A stretch of 20,091 nucleotides of DNA from Bacteroidales bacterium (GCA_017618625.1 JAFZTV010000086.1:1-20091); one strand, 5' to 3'. Counted from the first letter of the stretch, positions 6,142 through 14,985 are shown. Program-made: numbers and translations. The notes: generated from the letters alone by a model not told the origin.

Positions 6142-8202
6142 TTACCAGAGGGTGACTCGTTTTTCGGGTGCGAGGTACATCTTGTTGCCTTCCTTGATGC
6201 CGAAGGCTTCGATGAACTCGGTGATGTGAGGCAGGGTGCCGTTCACACGCCATTTAGCCAGCGAGTGAACGTCCATAGCGGTGAGGCGCACGATCTCCTC
6301 GTCGCGGATGTTGCTTGCCCACACTGCGGCGTAGGCGAGGAAGAAACGCTGTTCGGGAGTATAACCGTCCATCTTCTCGCCGTTGACCTGCTTCTTCTCG
6401 AGGGCTTTCTGCATGGCCACATAGCTGATATGCAAACCGCCGTTGTCGGCGATATTCTCACCCAGACAGAACTCACCGTTGGCGAAGGTCTCGGGGTTGT
6501 CAAGCACCTTGATGGCGTTGAAGTGGTCGATAAGCACCTGTGCGTTGGTCTTGAAGTTGGTGGCGTCGCTTTCTTTCCACCAGTTGTTGAGGTTACCTTC
6601 TTTGTCATACTCGTGGCCCTGATCGTCGAAGCCGTGGGTCATCTCGTGGCCGATCACCACTCCTATGGCACCGTAGTTGACGGCATCGTCGGCATTCATG
6701 TTGAAGAAGGGCGGCTGAAGGATGGCAGCGGGGAAGCAAATCTCGTTGGTGGTGGGGTTGTAGTAGGCGTTGACCATCTGGGGCGGCATCTGCCACTCGT
6801 CGCGGTCGGTGGGCTTGTTGATTTTGCTGATCATATAATCAACGTCGAAACGGTTGCTGCGCAACACGTTGGCGAAGTAGCTATCGTCGGCGATTTCAAG
6901 CTTGCTGTAGTCGCGCCACTTGTCGGGATAGCCGACTTTGACGAGGATGGCGGCGAGCTTGTCTTTTGCCTTCTCTTTGGTTTCGGGGTCCATCCAGTTG
7001 GCTTGGTCGATACGCACGGCGAAGGCCTCTTTGAGGTTGCCTACGAGTGTTATCATGCGCTCTTTAGCCTCTGGTGGGAAATATTTGGCGACATAGAGCT
7101 GGCCGAGAGCCTCGCTCATTGCACCGTTGACGGTGGAGGTGACGCGTTTCCAACGAGGACGCATCTGCTCCTGGCCGGACATAGTCTTTCCGAAGAACTC
7201 GAAGTTGGCCTGCACGAAGTCGTCGCTGAGGTAGGCTGCGGCGGTGTTGACCACATTCCATGCGAGGTAGGCTTTAACTGACTCCACGTTGGCGGTGGCC
7301 AGGACTTTCGACACGGCAGCGATGTATTCGGGTTGCGCCACGTTCATAATCTTGATGTCAGAGAGACCCATCTCGCTGAAATACTTGTCGAAGGCGACGG
7401 CGGGAGCCATCTTCTTGAGCTCGTCGAGGGTCATCTTGTGGAGGGTTGCGTGCGGGTCGCGGTTTTTCAGCTTGTCATACTGAGCCTTGGCCAAACCGGT
7501 TTCGACATCCATGACCATCTTGGCGATGACGTTGCCGCCACCGGCGAAAGAGGACATCTTGTCGTAGCCAGCCATCACCATCTCCTTAGCGATGAGCTCC
7601 TGGTATTTTTCACGCTTGTCGGCGTTCTTCTTGTCGAGATAGTAGTCGCGGTCGCCCATGCCGAGGCCTGTCTGATAGAGCCATGCGATCTGCATCTTGC
7701 TGTCGTCAGGGTCGGCTTCGTTGAAAAGACCGAAGAATGGGTCGATACCGATGTGGTGGAGTGCTGCAACCTCAGCAGCGAGAGCCTCGCGGCTGTTGAT
7801 GGCGGCGATGTCCTTCAGAAGCTGCTGGATGGGTTCGGCACCCTGATTGTTGAGCTTCACGGAATCCATACCGATGTTGTAGAGGGTGGCAATCTTGTCG
7901 GCTATGCTGCCCTTCTCGTTTTGGGCGGCGCTGACTGAGTCGATAAGACCGCGCAGCTGCTCCTGGTTGGTTTCAGCCAGTTTGTCGAACGAGCCGTAGC
8001 GGCTGTATTCGGGTTTCAGCGGGTTGGCGTCCATCCAGCCACCACAAGCGTAGCGGTAGAAGTCGTCGGCCAGGTTGGCGGTGGTGTCGAGATAGGTGGG
8101 GTCGATGCCCGAACCGAGCTGCGGAGCTTCGGTCTTTGCCTTGTGGTTGCAAGCTGTCGCAAGAAGTGCCATAGTTGCAATTGTTAAGAGTGTTTTTTTC
8201 AT
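6142..8202 (-). CDS. pepO: M13 family zinc metallopeptidase, lipoprotein (PepO/neprilysin type)
   Basis: A 686-residue endopeptidase that should cleave small to medium peptides in the periplasm or at the outer membrane. The N-terminus is a lipoprotein signal with Cys18 (LLATACNHK). The M13 N-terminal helical domain spans about 30-430 (starting DDFYRYACGGWMD) and the catalytic domain about 470-686. The zinc site is complete: HEMTH (His519, His523, catalytic Glu520) and GENIAD (Glu582, Asp586). The 63-residue distance between first His and third ligand equals that of human neprilysin. The family ending C-x-x-W is replaced by VTLW. Length is normal for bacterial PepO. It follows a small exported protein gene by 72 bp, and no separate −7 box is seen in that gap, so both probably share the promoter at 8836. 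An intrinsic terminator follows. Confidence 0.95.
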   Translation of the reverse strand: MKKTLLTIATMALLATACNHKAKTEAPQLGSGIDPTYLDTTANLADDFYRYACGGWMDANPLKPEYSRYGSFDKLAETNQEQLRGLIDSVSAAQNEKGSIADKIATLYNIGMDSVKLNNQGAEPIQQLLKDIAAINSREALAAEVAALHHIGIDPFFGLFNEADPDDSKMQIAWLYQTGLGMGDRDYYLDKKNADKREKYQELIAKEMVMAGYDKMSSFAGGGNVIAKMVMDVETGLAKAQYDKLKNRDPHATLHKMTLDELKKMAPAVAFDKYFSEMGLSDIKIMNVAQPEYIAAVSKVLATANVESVKAYLAWNVVNTAAAYLSDDFVQANFEFFGKTMSGQEQMRPRWKRVTSTVNGAMSEALGQLYVAKYFPPEAKERMITLVGNLKEAFAVRIDQANWMDPETKEKAKDKLAAILVKVGYPDKWRDYSKLEIADDSYFANVLRSNRFDVDYMISKINKPTDRDEWQMPPQMVNAYYNPTTNEICFPAAILQPPFFNMNADDAVNYGAIGVVIGHEMTHGFDDQGHEYDKEGNLNNWWKESDATNFKTNAQVLIDHFNAIKVLDNPETFANGEFCLGENIADNGGLHISYVAMQKALEKKQVNGEKMDGYTPEQRFFLAYAAVWASNIRDEEIVRLTAMDVHSLAKWRVNGTLPHITEFIEAFGIKEGNKMYLAPEKRVTLW

Positions 8203-8204
8203 TT

Positions 8205-8222
8205 ATGTGTTTAATGTTGATA
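8205..8222 (-). repeat. 18-bp leader sequence shared with sppA, copy in the M13 leader
   Basis: On the minus strand this reads TATCAACATTAAACACAT, ending two bases before the M13 start codon. The identical 18 bases occur on the plus strand at 8900-8917 in the sppA leader. Upstream of it (8223-8250) are further ATCAAC-type repeats. Confidence 0.85.
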
Positions 8223-8274
8223 TGTTGATACGTTGATATGTTTGAATGTTCAAAAGACAACTGAATGCTGACTG

Positions 8275-8712
8275 CTATTTTCTTGTCAGGCGGGCGCGGT
8301 TGGGTGCCCAATGGCCGAAGTCGGCGTTGCCCACCTTCTTTTCAGAGACGATGTGCCACGAGAGGGTGTTCTTGTCAACCGGACGCAGTTCGGCCACTCC
8401 TCCCCCACCCCACTCGGTGCTGGAGAACTCAACCACGGCGTATTTCCTCTTGGCATAGCCGCTCACGGAGTTGGAGGGGTTCACGTCGCGACGAGCGTTC
8501 TTCTGGCTTATGGAATAATAGGTGCCTGTGAGGTCGTCGCCGTCCTGCTTGAGTTTCACATAGAAATAGAGCTCGCCGCCGAAACGTGCCCCGTCGGGGG
8601 TTCCGACAACCCAGGTGCCGTTATAGTCGAACGGCTCGCGGCGCGACGATGCGGTGCAGAGAAACATTACCGCCACAGCGGCCAAAACAAAAAGAATAGT
8701 GATTCGTTTCAT
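8275..8712 (-). CDS. Small exported β-rich protein of unknown function
   Basis: A 145-residue protein with an N-terminal hydrophobic signal (MKRITILFVLAAVAVMFLCTASS). A Cys lies at the end of it, but the preceding residues (MFLC) do not make a standard lipobox, so lipidation is uncertain. The mature part has strands such as YNGTWVVGTPD, FGGELYFYVKLKQDGDDLTGTYY and YAVVEFSSTEW, with conserved-looking Gly turns; it looks like a small lipocalin- or calycin-like barrel. No family is recognised. A −7 box lies 124 bp upstream, giving a long untranslated leader, and the M13 peptidase gene follows in the same direction. Confidence 0.8.
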   Translation of the reverse strand: MKRITILFVLAAVAVMFLCTASSRREPFDYNGTWVVGTPDGARFGGELYFYVKLKQDGDDLTGTYYSISQKNARRDVNPSNSVSGYAKRKYAVVEFSSTEWGGGGVAELRPVDKNTLSWHIVSEKKVGNADFGHWAPNRARLTRK

Positions 8713-8835
8713 ATTTTATTGTTGATGGGTTATTCTTGAGTTTTAAATTTTAATCGGCGATGACCGCTAACTGCTAATTTCCCGCCCTAAGCTCGCACAT
8801 ACCTTACCGCTGACCAACGGTTTAAAAACAAAATG

Positions 8836-8843
8836 CAAAGATA
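8836..8843 (-). promoter_or_regulatory. Leftward −7 box of an overlapping divergent promoter pair
   Basis: The minus strand reads TATCTTTG. It points toward the small exported protein and M13 genes and lies 13 bp from the rightward box at 8857, forming an inverted repeat with it (GCAAAGATA and TATCTTTGC). Confidence 0.6.
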
Positions 8844-8856
8844 CGTTTTTTTTGAA

Positions 8857-8864
8857 TATCTTTG
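8857..8864 (+). promoter_or_regulatory. Rightward −7 box for sppA
   Basis: TATCTTTG matches the Bacteroidota −7 consensus and lies 107 bp before the sppA start codon. The intervening leader is AT-rich and contains several ATCAACATTAAAC-type repeats. Confidence 0.65.
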
Positions 8865-8899
8865 CAACTCCGTAATCATATAACGTATAACATTAAACG

Positions 8900-8917
8900 T
8901 ATCAACATTAAACACAT
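8900..8917 (+). repeat. 18-bp leader sequence shared with the M13 gene, copy in the sppA leader
   Basis: TATCAACATTAAACACAT is identical to the minus-strand sequence at 8205-8222. Related partial copies flank it: AACATTAAAC at 8889-8898 and CAACATTAATCA and CAACAATTAAACAT after 8930. Confidence 0.85.
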
Positions 8918-8971
8918 CGGACAATTCGACCTCTCAACATTAATCATATCAACAATTAAACATACAACACT

Positions 8972-10780
8972 ATGAGCGAAGAAACTCAAAATCCGCAAAC
9001 CACGCAGAAGCCCAAAAAAGAAAAAAAAACTATGGGTTTCTGGAAGACCACGCTGGCGTCGATGCTGGGGGTGGTTTTCGCATTCATCATCTTTAACATT
9101 ATCACGTTCATCATCATGATGGGCATGGTGGCCGCCGTCTCGAGCATGGCCAAGGACAACACCATCGTAGGCGACAACCTGTTCCTCAAGATGGACATGA
9201 CCAGCAGCATTGCCGAACACGCCGACGAGGACAACCCGATGACCATCTTCTCCGACAACGACGTGATGGGTATGGACGACATACTCGCCGCCATTGACAA
9301 CGCGAAGAACGACAGCAAAATCAGCGGCATATACCTCTACCTCGGCGAAGGCTCGTCGGCCGACTGGGCTCAGAGCGAGGAAATCCGCAACGCCCTCATC
9401 GACTTCAAGGAGAGCGGCAAGCCTGTGGTCGCTTACGCTGACACCTACACGCAGTCGTCGCTCTACCTGGCTTCCGTCTGCGACCGCATCTCGCTGCATC
9501 CCGCCGGTATGGTGGAATGGCGCGGCATAGGCGGCGAGGTGATGTTCTACAAAGATCTGCTCGACAAACTCGATGTCAAGATTGACCTTATCCGTCCGCA
9601 GAACAACGCATACAAGAGCGCCGGCGAGACCTACACCATGAACCACATGAGCGAGGCCAACCGCGAGCAGATACGCGCCTACATCTGCAGTATCTGGAAC
9701 CATGTGGTGGCTCAGATGTCGGAGACACGCGGCATACCCGCTGACTCGCTCAACGCCTACGCAGACGACCTCTCGGCATTCATAGCCGAGGATGCTCAGG
9801 CACGACGCCTGGTGGACAACCTGGAGTTCGAGAGCGCACTCAAGACCTTCATCAAGGAGAAATACGACAGCAAACGCATGGTGACTGTCGGCAAATACGC
9901 CAAGAGCATCAAAGCTAAAGACAAGAAAGACCGCATCGCCGTCATCTATGCCGAAGGCAACGTGGTGTCGGGTGAATCGAACGGCTTCCAGCAGGCCGTA
10001 TATGGCAACGACATAGCCAAGGCGCTTGACAAAGCTGCCGCCGACAAGAATGTGAAAGCCATCGTGCTGCGAGTCAACTCGCCGGGAGGAGCTGTCACCG
10101 CTTCGGAAATCATGACCGACGCCGTGATGCGCGCCAAGAAAGAGAAGCCTCTCGTCGTCTCGATGAGCGGTGTGGCCGCTTCGGCCGGTTATGAAATCTC
10201 CTGCAACGCCGACTGCATAGTGGCTCAACCCACCACCATCACTGGCTCGATAGGAGTGTTCGGAACCATCCCGGAGATAGGCAATTTCCTCCGCAACAAA
10301 CTGGGCATCACTACGGACACCGTAGGAACCAACCGCAACAGCACGGGCCTCAGCATGATGCGTCCGCTCTCGCCCGACGCTCGCGCCATGATGCAGCGCA
10401 ACATCGAGGACTTCTACCAGACGTTCATCGGTCGCGTGGCAAAAGGCCGCAACTTGAAGGTGGAGTTTGTTGACAGCATCGCCCGCGGCCGCGTGTGGAC
10501 GGGTGCCGACGCCATCAAAATCGGCTTGGTCGATACACTCGGAGGCCTCTACACCGCGGTGAACATCGCAGCCGAGAAAGCCGGCATAAGCGACTACACG
10601 GTGAAGAACTACACGGTCGAGAAGAAATGGTACGACAAAATCCTGAGCAGCGACAAAACAGAGGAGGCCAAACTGCGCGCCCGCATAAACGCCATCGTCC
10701 CCGGCTACGAGGAGATGTACTACTGGGCAACGATGGAACCTCTGCAGGCAAGACTCCCATACTCGATAGTGATTAAGTAA
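8972..10780 (+). CDS. sppA: Signal peptide peptidase SppA, 67-kDa type
   Basis: A 602-residue membrane-bound serine protease that degrades cleaved signal peptides. A Lys-rich cytoplasmic N-terminus is followed by one hydrophobic segment at about 29-55. Two tandem ClpP/crotonase-fold S49 domains follow (about 85-290 and 315-520), the architecture of the E. coli long form. The Lys/Ser dyad expected for this class is present: Lys215 in NNAYKSAGE in the first half and Ser404 in GVAASAGYE in the second. Length and motif spacing are normal. It is monocistronic, with its own promoter, a 107-base leader and an intrinsic terminator. Confidence 0.96.
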   Translation: MSEETQNPQTTQKPKKEKKTMGFWKTTLASMLGVVFAFIIFNIITFIIMMGMVAAVSSMAKDNTIVGDNLFLKMDMTSSIAEHADEDNPMTIFSDNDVMGMDDILAAIDNAKNDSKISGIYLYLGEGSSADWAQSEEIRNALIDFKESGKPVVAYADTYTQSSLYLASVCDRISLHPAGMVEWRGIGGEVMFYKDLLDKLDVKIDLIRPQNNAYKSAGETYTMNHMSEANREQIRAYICSIWNHVVAQMSETRGIPADSLNAYADDLSAFIAEDAQARRLVDNLEFESALKTFIKEKYDSKRMVTVGKYAKSIKAKDKKDRIAVIYAEGNVVSGESNGFQQAVYGNDIAKALDKAAADKNVKAIVLRVNSPGGAVTASEIMTDAVMRAKKEKPLVVSMSGVAASAGYEISCNADCIVAQPTTITGSIGVFGTIPEIGNFLRNKLGITTDTVGTNRNSTGLSMMRPLSPDARAMMQRNIEDFYQTFIGRVAKGRNLKVEFVDSIARGRVWTGADAIKIGLVDTLGGLYTAVNIAAEKAGISDYTVKNYTVEKKWYDKILSSDKTEEAKLRARINAIVPGYEEMYYWATMEPLQARLPYSIVIK

Positions 10781-10822
10781 GTGCGTGCCCGCAAAGCAGC
10801 CAGCGCTTACTGGCAGTAGATG

Positions 10823-10852
10823 AAGCGAGGCTCTCAGATGGGAGCCTCGCTT
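10823..10852 (+). terminator. Intrinsic terminator of sppA
   Basis: A 13-bp stem (AAGCGAGGCTCTC against GGGAGCCTCGCTT, one wobble) with loop AGAT is followed by TGTTTATT, 42 bp past the sppA stop codon. Confidence 0.88.
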
Positions 10853-10905
10853 TGTTTATTATCGGTTATCAAATGCACCACTTTATATACATATTGAGGG
10901 GCATA

Positions 10906-10949
10906 GGTCCGTATTGGGTCCGTATGAAGTCCGAGTGAAGTCCGTATTG
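10906..10949. repeat. 11-bp-period tandem array A
   Basis: Four consecutive 11-bp units with consensus [A/G]GTCCGTATGA, each with one to three differences, lie between the sppA and TPR 3' ends. Rephased, the unit reads TGAAGTCCGTA, close to TTAACTCCGTA of array B. Two REP-like hairpins follow within 60 bp. Confidence 0.85.
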
Positions 10950-10954
10950 AGGGT

Positions 10955-10969
10955 GGGATTACAAATCCC
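10955..10969. repeat. REP-like hairpin, minimal copy
   Basis: GGGATT-ACA-AATCCC is a perfect 6-bp stem with a 3-base loop, immediately after array A. It has the same loop and inner arms as the neighbouring hairpin at 10980. Confidence 0.75.
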
Positions 10970-10979
10970 GAGAAAAAAA

Positions 10980-11002
10980 GTGCCGTATTACAAATCCGGC
11001 AC
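10980..11002. repeat. REP-like hairpin with GTGCCG arms
   Basis: The 10-bp arms GTGCCGTATT and AATCCGGCAC (one mismatch) enclose ACA. The preceding purine run and the following ACAACGG resemble the degenerate copy at 16563-16586, so this is a dispersed element and not just a chance palindrome. Confidence 0.75.
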
Positions 11003-11068
11003 AACGGCACAACGAGAGACCCCATCACGTAACAGCATAAAGTCAGTGGTCAGTGGTTTGTAAACGAA

Positions 11069-11096
11069 AAGAGGCTCCCGTCGGGGAGCCTCTTTG
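11069..11096 (-). terminator. Intrinsic terminator of the gyrA-TPR unit
   Basis: A perfect 12-bp stem (AAAGAGGCTCCC against GGGAGCCTCTTT) with loop GTCG lies 31 bp past the TPR stop codon. On the leftward strand it is followed by a U-rich stretch. Confidence 0.87.
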
Positions 11097-11127
11097 GGGT
11101 TGTTATGTTTTCTTTTTAGGAGAATAA

Positions 11128-12339
11128 TTATTGCATCAGGGTTTGCAGGCGGGCGTTGACTGGTTTCAGCGCTTCCATGTTGTTCAGACGGGCGTAGATT
11201 GTTTTCAGAGCGTTGAGGCAGTGCACGAGGTTGGGTTTCTGCATTTCCTGCTGGTCGGCTGGCAGAGCGTCGATATAGGCGACGGCGGCTTTCATGTAGC
11301 CTTCTGCTTGGCCGAAGAGAGTCTTGGCCTCTTCCTCCAGTTTGGCGGCAAGACCTGACTCGTCGTCGAAGGGCACATCGGTGTTGATTTTATCGACTGC
11401 GCGGTTGTAGAGCATACTGCCCATACCGAAGTTGGCCTCGAACTGGTTGGCGTTAATCGAGAGCGACTCGTTGTATTTGGCTTCTGCGCCAGCGAAATCC
11501 TGGTTGCCCGAAAGCATCTCGGCTGCAGCGCAGAGCAGTTTGGCATATACACCGGGATTGTCCTTCGTCTGGTTGAGAGCTGCGTTAATCATCTCGTTGC
11601 TCTTCTCCTTGTCGCCGCTCATCAGGTAGGCTTCCGACATCATAAGGGCTGCATTGTAGTCCTCCGGATGGTTCTTGTAGAAGTTGTTGGCCACCTTCAG
11701 CGCTTCGGCGTTGTTGTCTTCTGTGCGATACATTGTGAAGAGTGTCTGATAGACGTTGGCCTTGTCGGTCTTACGGCGCATCAGCACGTTGAAGTATTTC
11801 TTCACCAGGTCGTTCTTCTTCAGCTGCGAAGCTGCAAGACCTGCAAGATAGTAGGCGAAGTCTGCCGACTTCTTGTCGCCGGTGAAACCGTAAGCCTTGA
11901 TGGCGTCCTCACACATCTTCAGGCAGCCTTCGAAGTCGTGGTCTTTGTTGAAGGCGTCGGTGGCGCGGTTGCAGAGTTCGCCGCCAACATAGGAGAACAC
12001 GGTGTTGTTGGTCTCCGAGTACTCGTTGTCCTTGTCGAGCTCTTTGCACTTCAGAGCAGCCTCGTAAGCCTGCTCGCACCAGTCGGGAGCGAGATCTTTG
12101 TATTTCGACTTGGGGTTCTTGGTTTCCTGGCCGATTTGGCAGTAGATAAGACCTTTATAATACCAAGCCTTGGGGTCGTCCTTGGTTTGGTCGTTGGCGC
12201 AGGCCTTGTCGATAGAGGCTTTAGCTTTGGTCAAATAGCCTTTACGCATATCCTGCGCGGCGCTCTGCACCTCGAGGGTCTGTGCGGCAGCGGCAAAGCC
12301 GAGTACCACAAGCGCTAATGTTAAGATTGACTTTTTCAT
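11128..12339 (-). CDS. Exported tetratricopeptide-repeat protein
   Basis: A 403-residue protein with a cleavable signal peptide (MKKSILTLALVVLGFAAAAQT) and no other hydrophobic segment. The rest is α-helical with several TPR units, for example DPKAWYYKGLIYCQIG, FAYYLAGLAASQLKKNDLVKKYF, YNAALMMSEAYLMSGDKEKS and FEANFGMGSMLYNRAVD. TPR domains bind partner proteins; its partner is unknown and the location is probably periplasmic. It starts 36 bp after the gyrA stop codon with no promoter in the gap, so it is probably cotranscribed with gyrA. A functional link to gyrase is not implied by that alone. Confidence 0.9.
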   Translation of the reverse strand: MKKSILTLALVVLGFAAAAQTLEVQSAAQDMRKGYLTKAKASIDKACANDQTKDDPKAWYYKGLIYCQIGQETKNPKSKYKDLAPDWCEQAYEAALKCKELDKDNEYSETNNTVFSYVGGELCNRATDAFNKDHDFEGCLKMCEDAIKAYGFTGDKKSADFAYYLAGLAASQLKKNDLVKKYFNVLMRRKTDKANVYQTLFTMYRTEDNNAEALKVANNFYKNHPEDYNAALMMSEAYLMSGDKEKSNEMINAALNQTKDNPGVYAKLLCAAAEMLSGNQDFAGAEAKYNESLSINANQFEANFGMGSMLYNRAVDKINTDVPFDDESGLAAKLEEEAKTLFGQAEGYMKAAVAYIDALPADQQEMQKPNLVHCLNALKTIYARLNNMEALKPVNARLQTLMQ

Positions 12340-12375
12340 ATTTTTCGGATTTATGGGTTAACAATTTTATTAAGT

Positions 12376-14985
12376 TTACTCTTTAGTATCTTCTGGTTGC
12401 GGATTATTGCTTTCAGGGGTTTCGGAAGACGGGGTTACCTCCTGATTATCCGTGTTTTCAGGTGCGACAGGAGCATCGGGGTTCTCCTGGTTATCAGTTG
12501 TCTCGGTTTCCTCGTCGTCGGGCGTTGAAGGAACCTTAGTTATCGAAGCGATGAAGTCTTTGCCCTTGAGGTCGATAAGCTTCACACCCTGGGTGTTACG
12601 ACCCAGCACACGCAGGTCGGCCACCTTCATGCGGATGGTGATGCCGGAGCGGTTGATAATCATAAGGTCGTGTTCGTCGGTGACGTTGACGATGGCTGCC
12701 AGAGGACCGGTCTTCTCGGTGACCTGCATAGCGTTGACGCCTTTACTACCGCGGTGAGTCGGACGATAGCCCTTGTTGTTTTCCGGCTCATACTTCAACT
12801 GAGAACGCTTGCCGTAGCCATGATCGCTGACTACGAGCAAGTCCTCGTCCTCACTTGGCAGGCAGAGCATATCGATAACACCGTCGTCCTGTGTGTCAAG
12901 TTCGATGCCTTTCACACCGCTGGCTCCACGTCCCATGGCACGGAACTCATCTTCACGACACCGCATAACCTTGCCCTTCTTCGAGGCTATGAGGATGTAG
13001 CTTTCGCCATCGGTAAGGCGGGCGGTAACAAGCTCGTCACCCTCGCGGATGCCAACAGCGATGATACCATTGGTACGCGGACGCGAGTAGGCCTCGAGCG
13101 AGGTCTTCTTCACGATGCCGTTCTTGGTGCACATCACGATATAGTGGTTGCCCACATACTCGGTGTCGCTCAAGCTCTCCACGTTGACGTATGCCTTGAT
13201 TTTGTCGTCCGGCTCGATGTTTATGCAGTTCAGTATCGGACGTCCCTTGGTGTTCTTCTCGCCCTCAGGCACCTCGAAGGCGCGCATCCAGTAGCAGCGG
13301 CCTTTCTCGGTGAAGAACAGCAGGTAGTTGTGGTTGGTGCAGGTGAAGATATGCTCCACAAAGTCCTCGCTGCGCACAGCGCTGCCCTTCGAACCCACGC
13401 CGCCGCGACTCTGCGTGCGGTATTCGCTCAACAATGTGCGTTTCACATATCCCTTGTGCGAGATGGTGATAACCACCTGCTCGTCGGGTATGGTGTCCTC
13501 GATGCGGAAGTTGATGGCGTCGTGACGGATGGCCGTGCGGCGCTCGTCGCCGTATTTGTCGCGTATTGCGATGAATTCCTCTTTGATGACCTGCATCAAC
13601 ACGTTGTGGTCGCCCAGGATTTCCTTGCAACGCTCGATGAAGCGCAGTTTCTCGTCGTATTCTTCCTGCAGTTTCTGATGGTTCAAACCCGTCAGCTGTG
13701 CCAGACGCATATCGACGATGGCGTTGGCTTGAGCCTCGCTGAACTGGTATTTATCCATCAATCCCTGACGTGCCTCAGCCGGCGTCTTCGAAGCTTTTAT
13801 CAGAGCCACAATCTCGTCGATGATGTCGATAGCGCGGAGAAGACCCGACAGTATGTGCGCTCGCTTCTCGGCTTCCGCCATCTCGAAGCGGGTTCTCCTC
13901 GTCACCACGTTCTCGCGGTGATCGACGAAGTTCTTTATAAGGTCTTTCAGGTTCAGCAGCATTGGGCGGCCTTTCACCAGCGCGATGTTGTTCACCGCAA
14001 ACGAACTCTGCAGCTCCGACAGCTGGAACAGCTTGTTCAGCACCACGTTAGGCACCACATCGTTCTTCAGCACATAAACCACGCGTATGCCGTCCTTGCT
14101 GCTCTCGTCGCGGATGTCCGATATGCCGACAATCTTGCCGTCCTTCACCAGCTGTGCCTGACGCTTGATCATCTCGGCTTTGTTCACACCGTAAGGTATA
14201 GTGCTGGCAACGATAACGTTGCGACCTTTCGAGTCTTCCTCAATCTCGGTGTCGGCTCGCAGTATGATGCTGCCGCGACCCGTGTTATAAGCCTCCTGCA
14301 CGCCCTTGTAGCCGTAAATCGTGCCGCCACCCGGGAAGTCGGGCGCCTTGATGTGCTCCATCAATCCCTCGACCGTGATTTCGGGATTATCGACAAATGC
14401 GATACATCCGTTCATCACCTCGGTGAGGTTGTGCGTCGGCATATTTGTGGCCATACCCACAGCGATACCGTTCGAGCCGTTGACCAGCAGGTTGGGTATC
14501 TTGGCGGGAAGCACCGTCGGCTCGACCGCCTCGTTGTCGTAGGTCGGCACCATATCGACGGTGTCTTCGTCGATGTCGGCAAGCATCTCGTTGGATATCT
14601 GCTCCAGCTTCGCCTCGGTGTAACGCATAGCCGCAGCACCGTGACCGTCAATCGAACCGAAGTTACCTTGACCGACAATCAGCGTGTAGCGCATCGCCCA
14701 CGGCTGTGCCATACGCACCAAAGCGCCATAGATGGATGAGTCACCGTGCGGGTGGTATTTACCCATGGTGTCACCCACGATACGGGCGCATTTCTTGGTC
14801 GGAGTGTTGTAGAAAATTCCGTTCTCGTTCATCGAGTAGAGGATGCGGCGCTGCACGGGCTTCAAACCGTCGCGCACATCCGGAAGTGCTCGGGCGACAA
14901 TCACCGACATAGCGTAGTCGATATACGCTGTCTTCATCGTGGTCTCAATGTCAACCCTCGTGATTTTTTCGTTTTCGAATTCCAT
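12376..14985 (-). CDS. gyrA: DNA gyrase subunit A
   Basis: An 869-residue type IIA topoisomerase subunit that, with GyrB, introduces negative supercoils using ATP. The breakage-reunion domain (about 8-510) contains the catalytic Tyr122 in AAMRYTEAK, at the same number as in E. coli, and the drug-binding helix YHPHGDSSIYGALVRM. The GyrA box QSRGGVGSKG begins at Gln525 and opens the β-pinwheel domain (about 515-820), which identifies it as GyrA and not ParC. An acidic Glu/Asn/Pro/Thr-rich tail of about 50 residues follows. In E. coli numbering residue 83 is Ser and residue 87 is Gly. The leader holds a −7 box at 15051 and an 11-bp tandem array further upstream. The TPR gene follows. Confidence 0.97.
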   Translation of the reverse strand: MEFENEKITRVDIETTMKTAYIDYAMSVIVARALPDVRDGLKPVQRRILYSMNENGIFYNTPTKKCARIVGDTMGKYHPHGDSSIYGALVRMAQPWAMRYTLIVGQGNFGSIDGHGAAAMRYTEAKLEQISNEMLADIDEDTVDMVPTYDNEAVEPTVLPAKIPNLLVNGSNGIAVGMATNMPTHNLTEVMNGCIAFVDNPEITVEGLMEHIKAPDFPGGGTIYGYKGVQEAYNTGRGSIILRADTEIEEDSKGRNVIVASTIPYGVNKAEMIKRQAQLVKDGKIVGISDIRDESSKDGIRVVYVLKNDVVPNVVLNKLFQLSELQSSFAVNNIALVKGRPMLLNLKDLIKNFVDHRENVVTRRTRFEMAEAEKRAHILSGLLRAIDIIDEIVALIKASKTPAEARQGLMDKYQFSEAQANAIVDMRLAQLTGLNHQKLQEEYDEKLRFIERCKEILGDHNVLMQVIKEEFIAIRDKYGDERRTAIRHDAINFRIEDTIPDEQVVITISHKGYVKRTLLSEYRTQSRGGVGSKGSAVRSEDFVEHIFTCTNHNYLLFFTEKGRCYWMRAFEVPEGEKNTKGRPILNCINIEPDDKIKAYVNVESLSDTEYVGNHYIVMCTKNGIVKKTSLEAYSRPRTNGIIAVGIREGDELVTARLTDGESYILIASKKGKVMRCREDEFRAMGRGASGVKGIELDTQDDGVIDMLCLPSEDEDLLVVSDHGYGKRSQLKYEPENNKGYRPTHRGSKGVNAMQVTEKTGPLAAIVNVTDEHDLMIINRSGITIRMKVADLRVLGRNTQGVKLIDLKGKDFIASITKVPSTPDDEETETTDNQENPDAPVAPENTDNQEVTPSSETPESNNPQPEDTKE

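Noticed and set aside
12670..14739. Very long open frame on the plus strand opposite gyrA
   Set aside because: It is antisense to an unambiguous gyrA, and its translation is a His/Val/Leu-rich mirror of gyrA codon use with no domain signal. Similar antisense frames opposite the M13 gene (6100-7281) and sppA (8876-10228) are rejected for the same reason.
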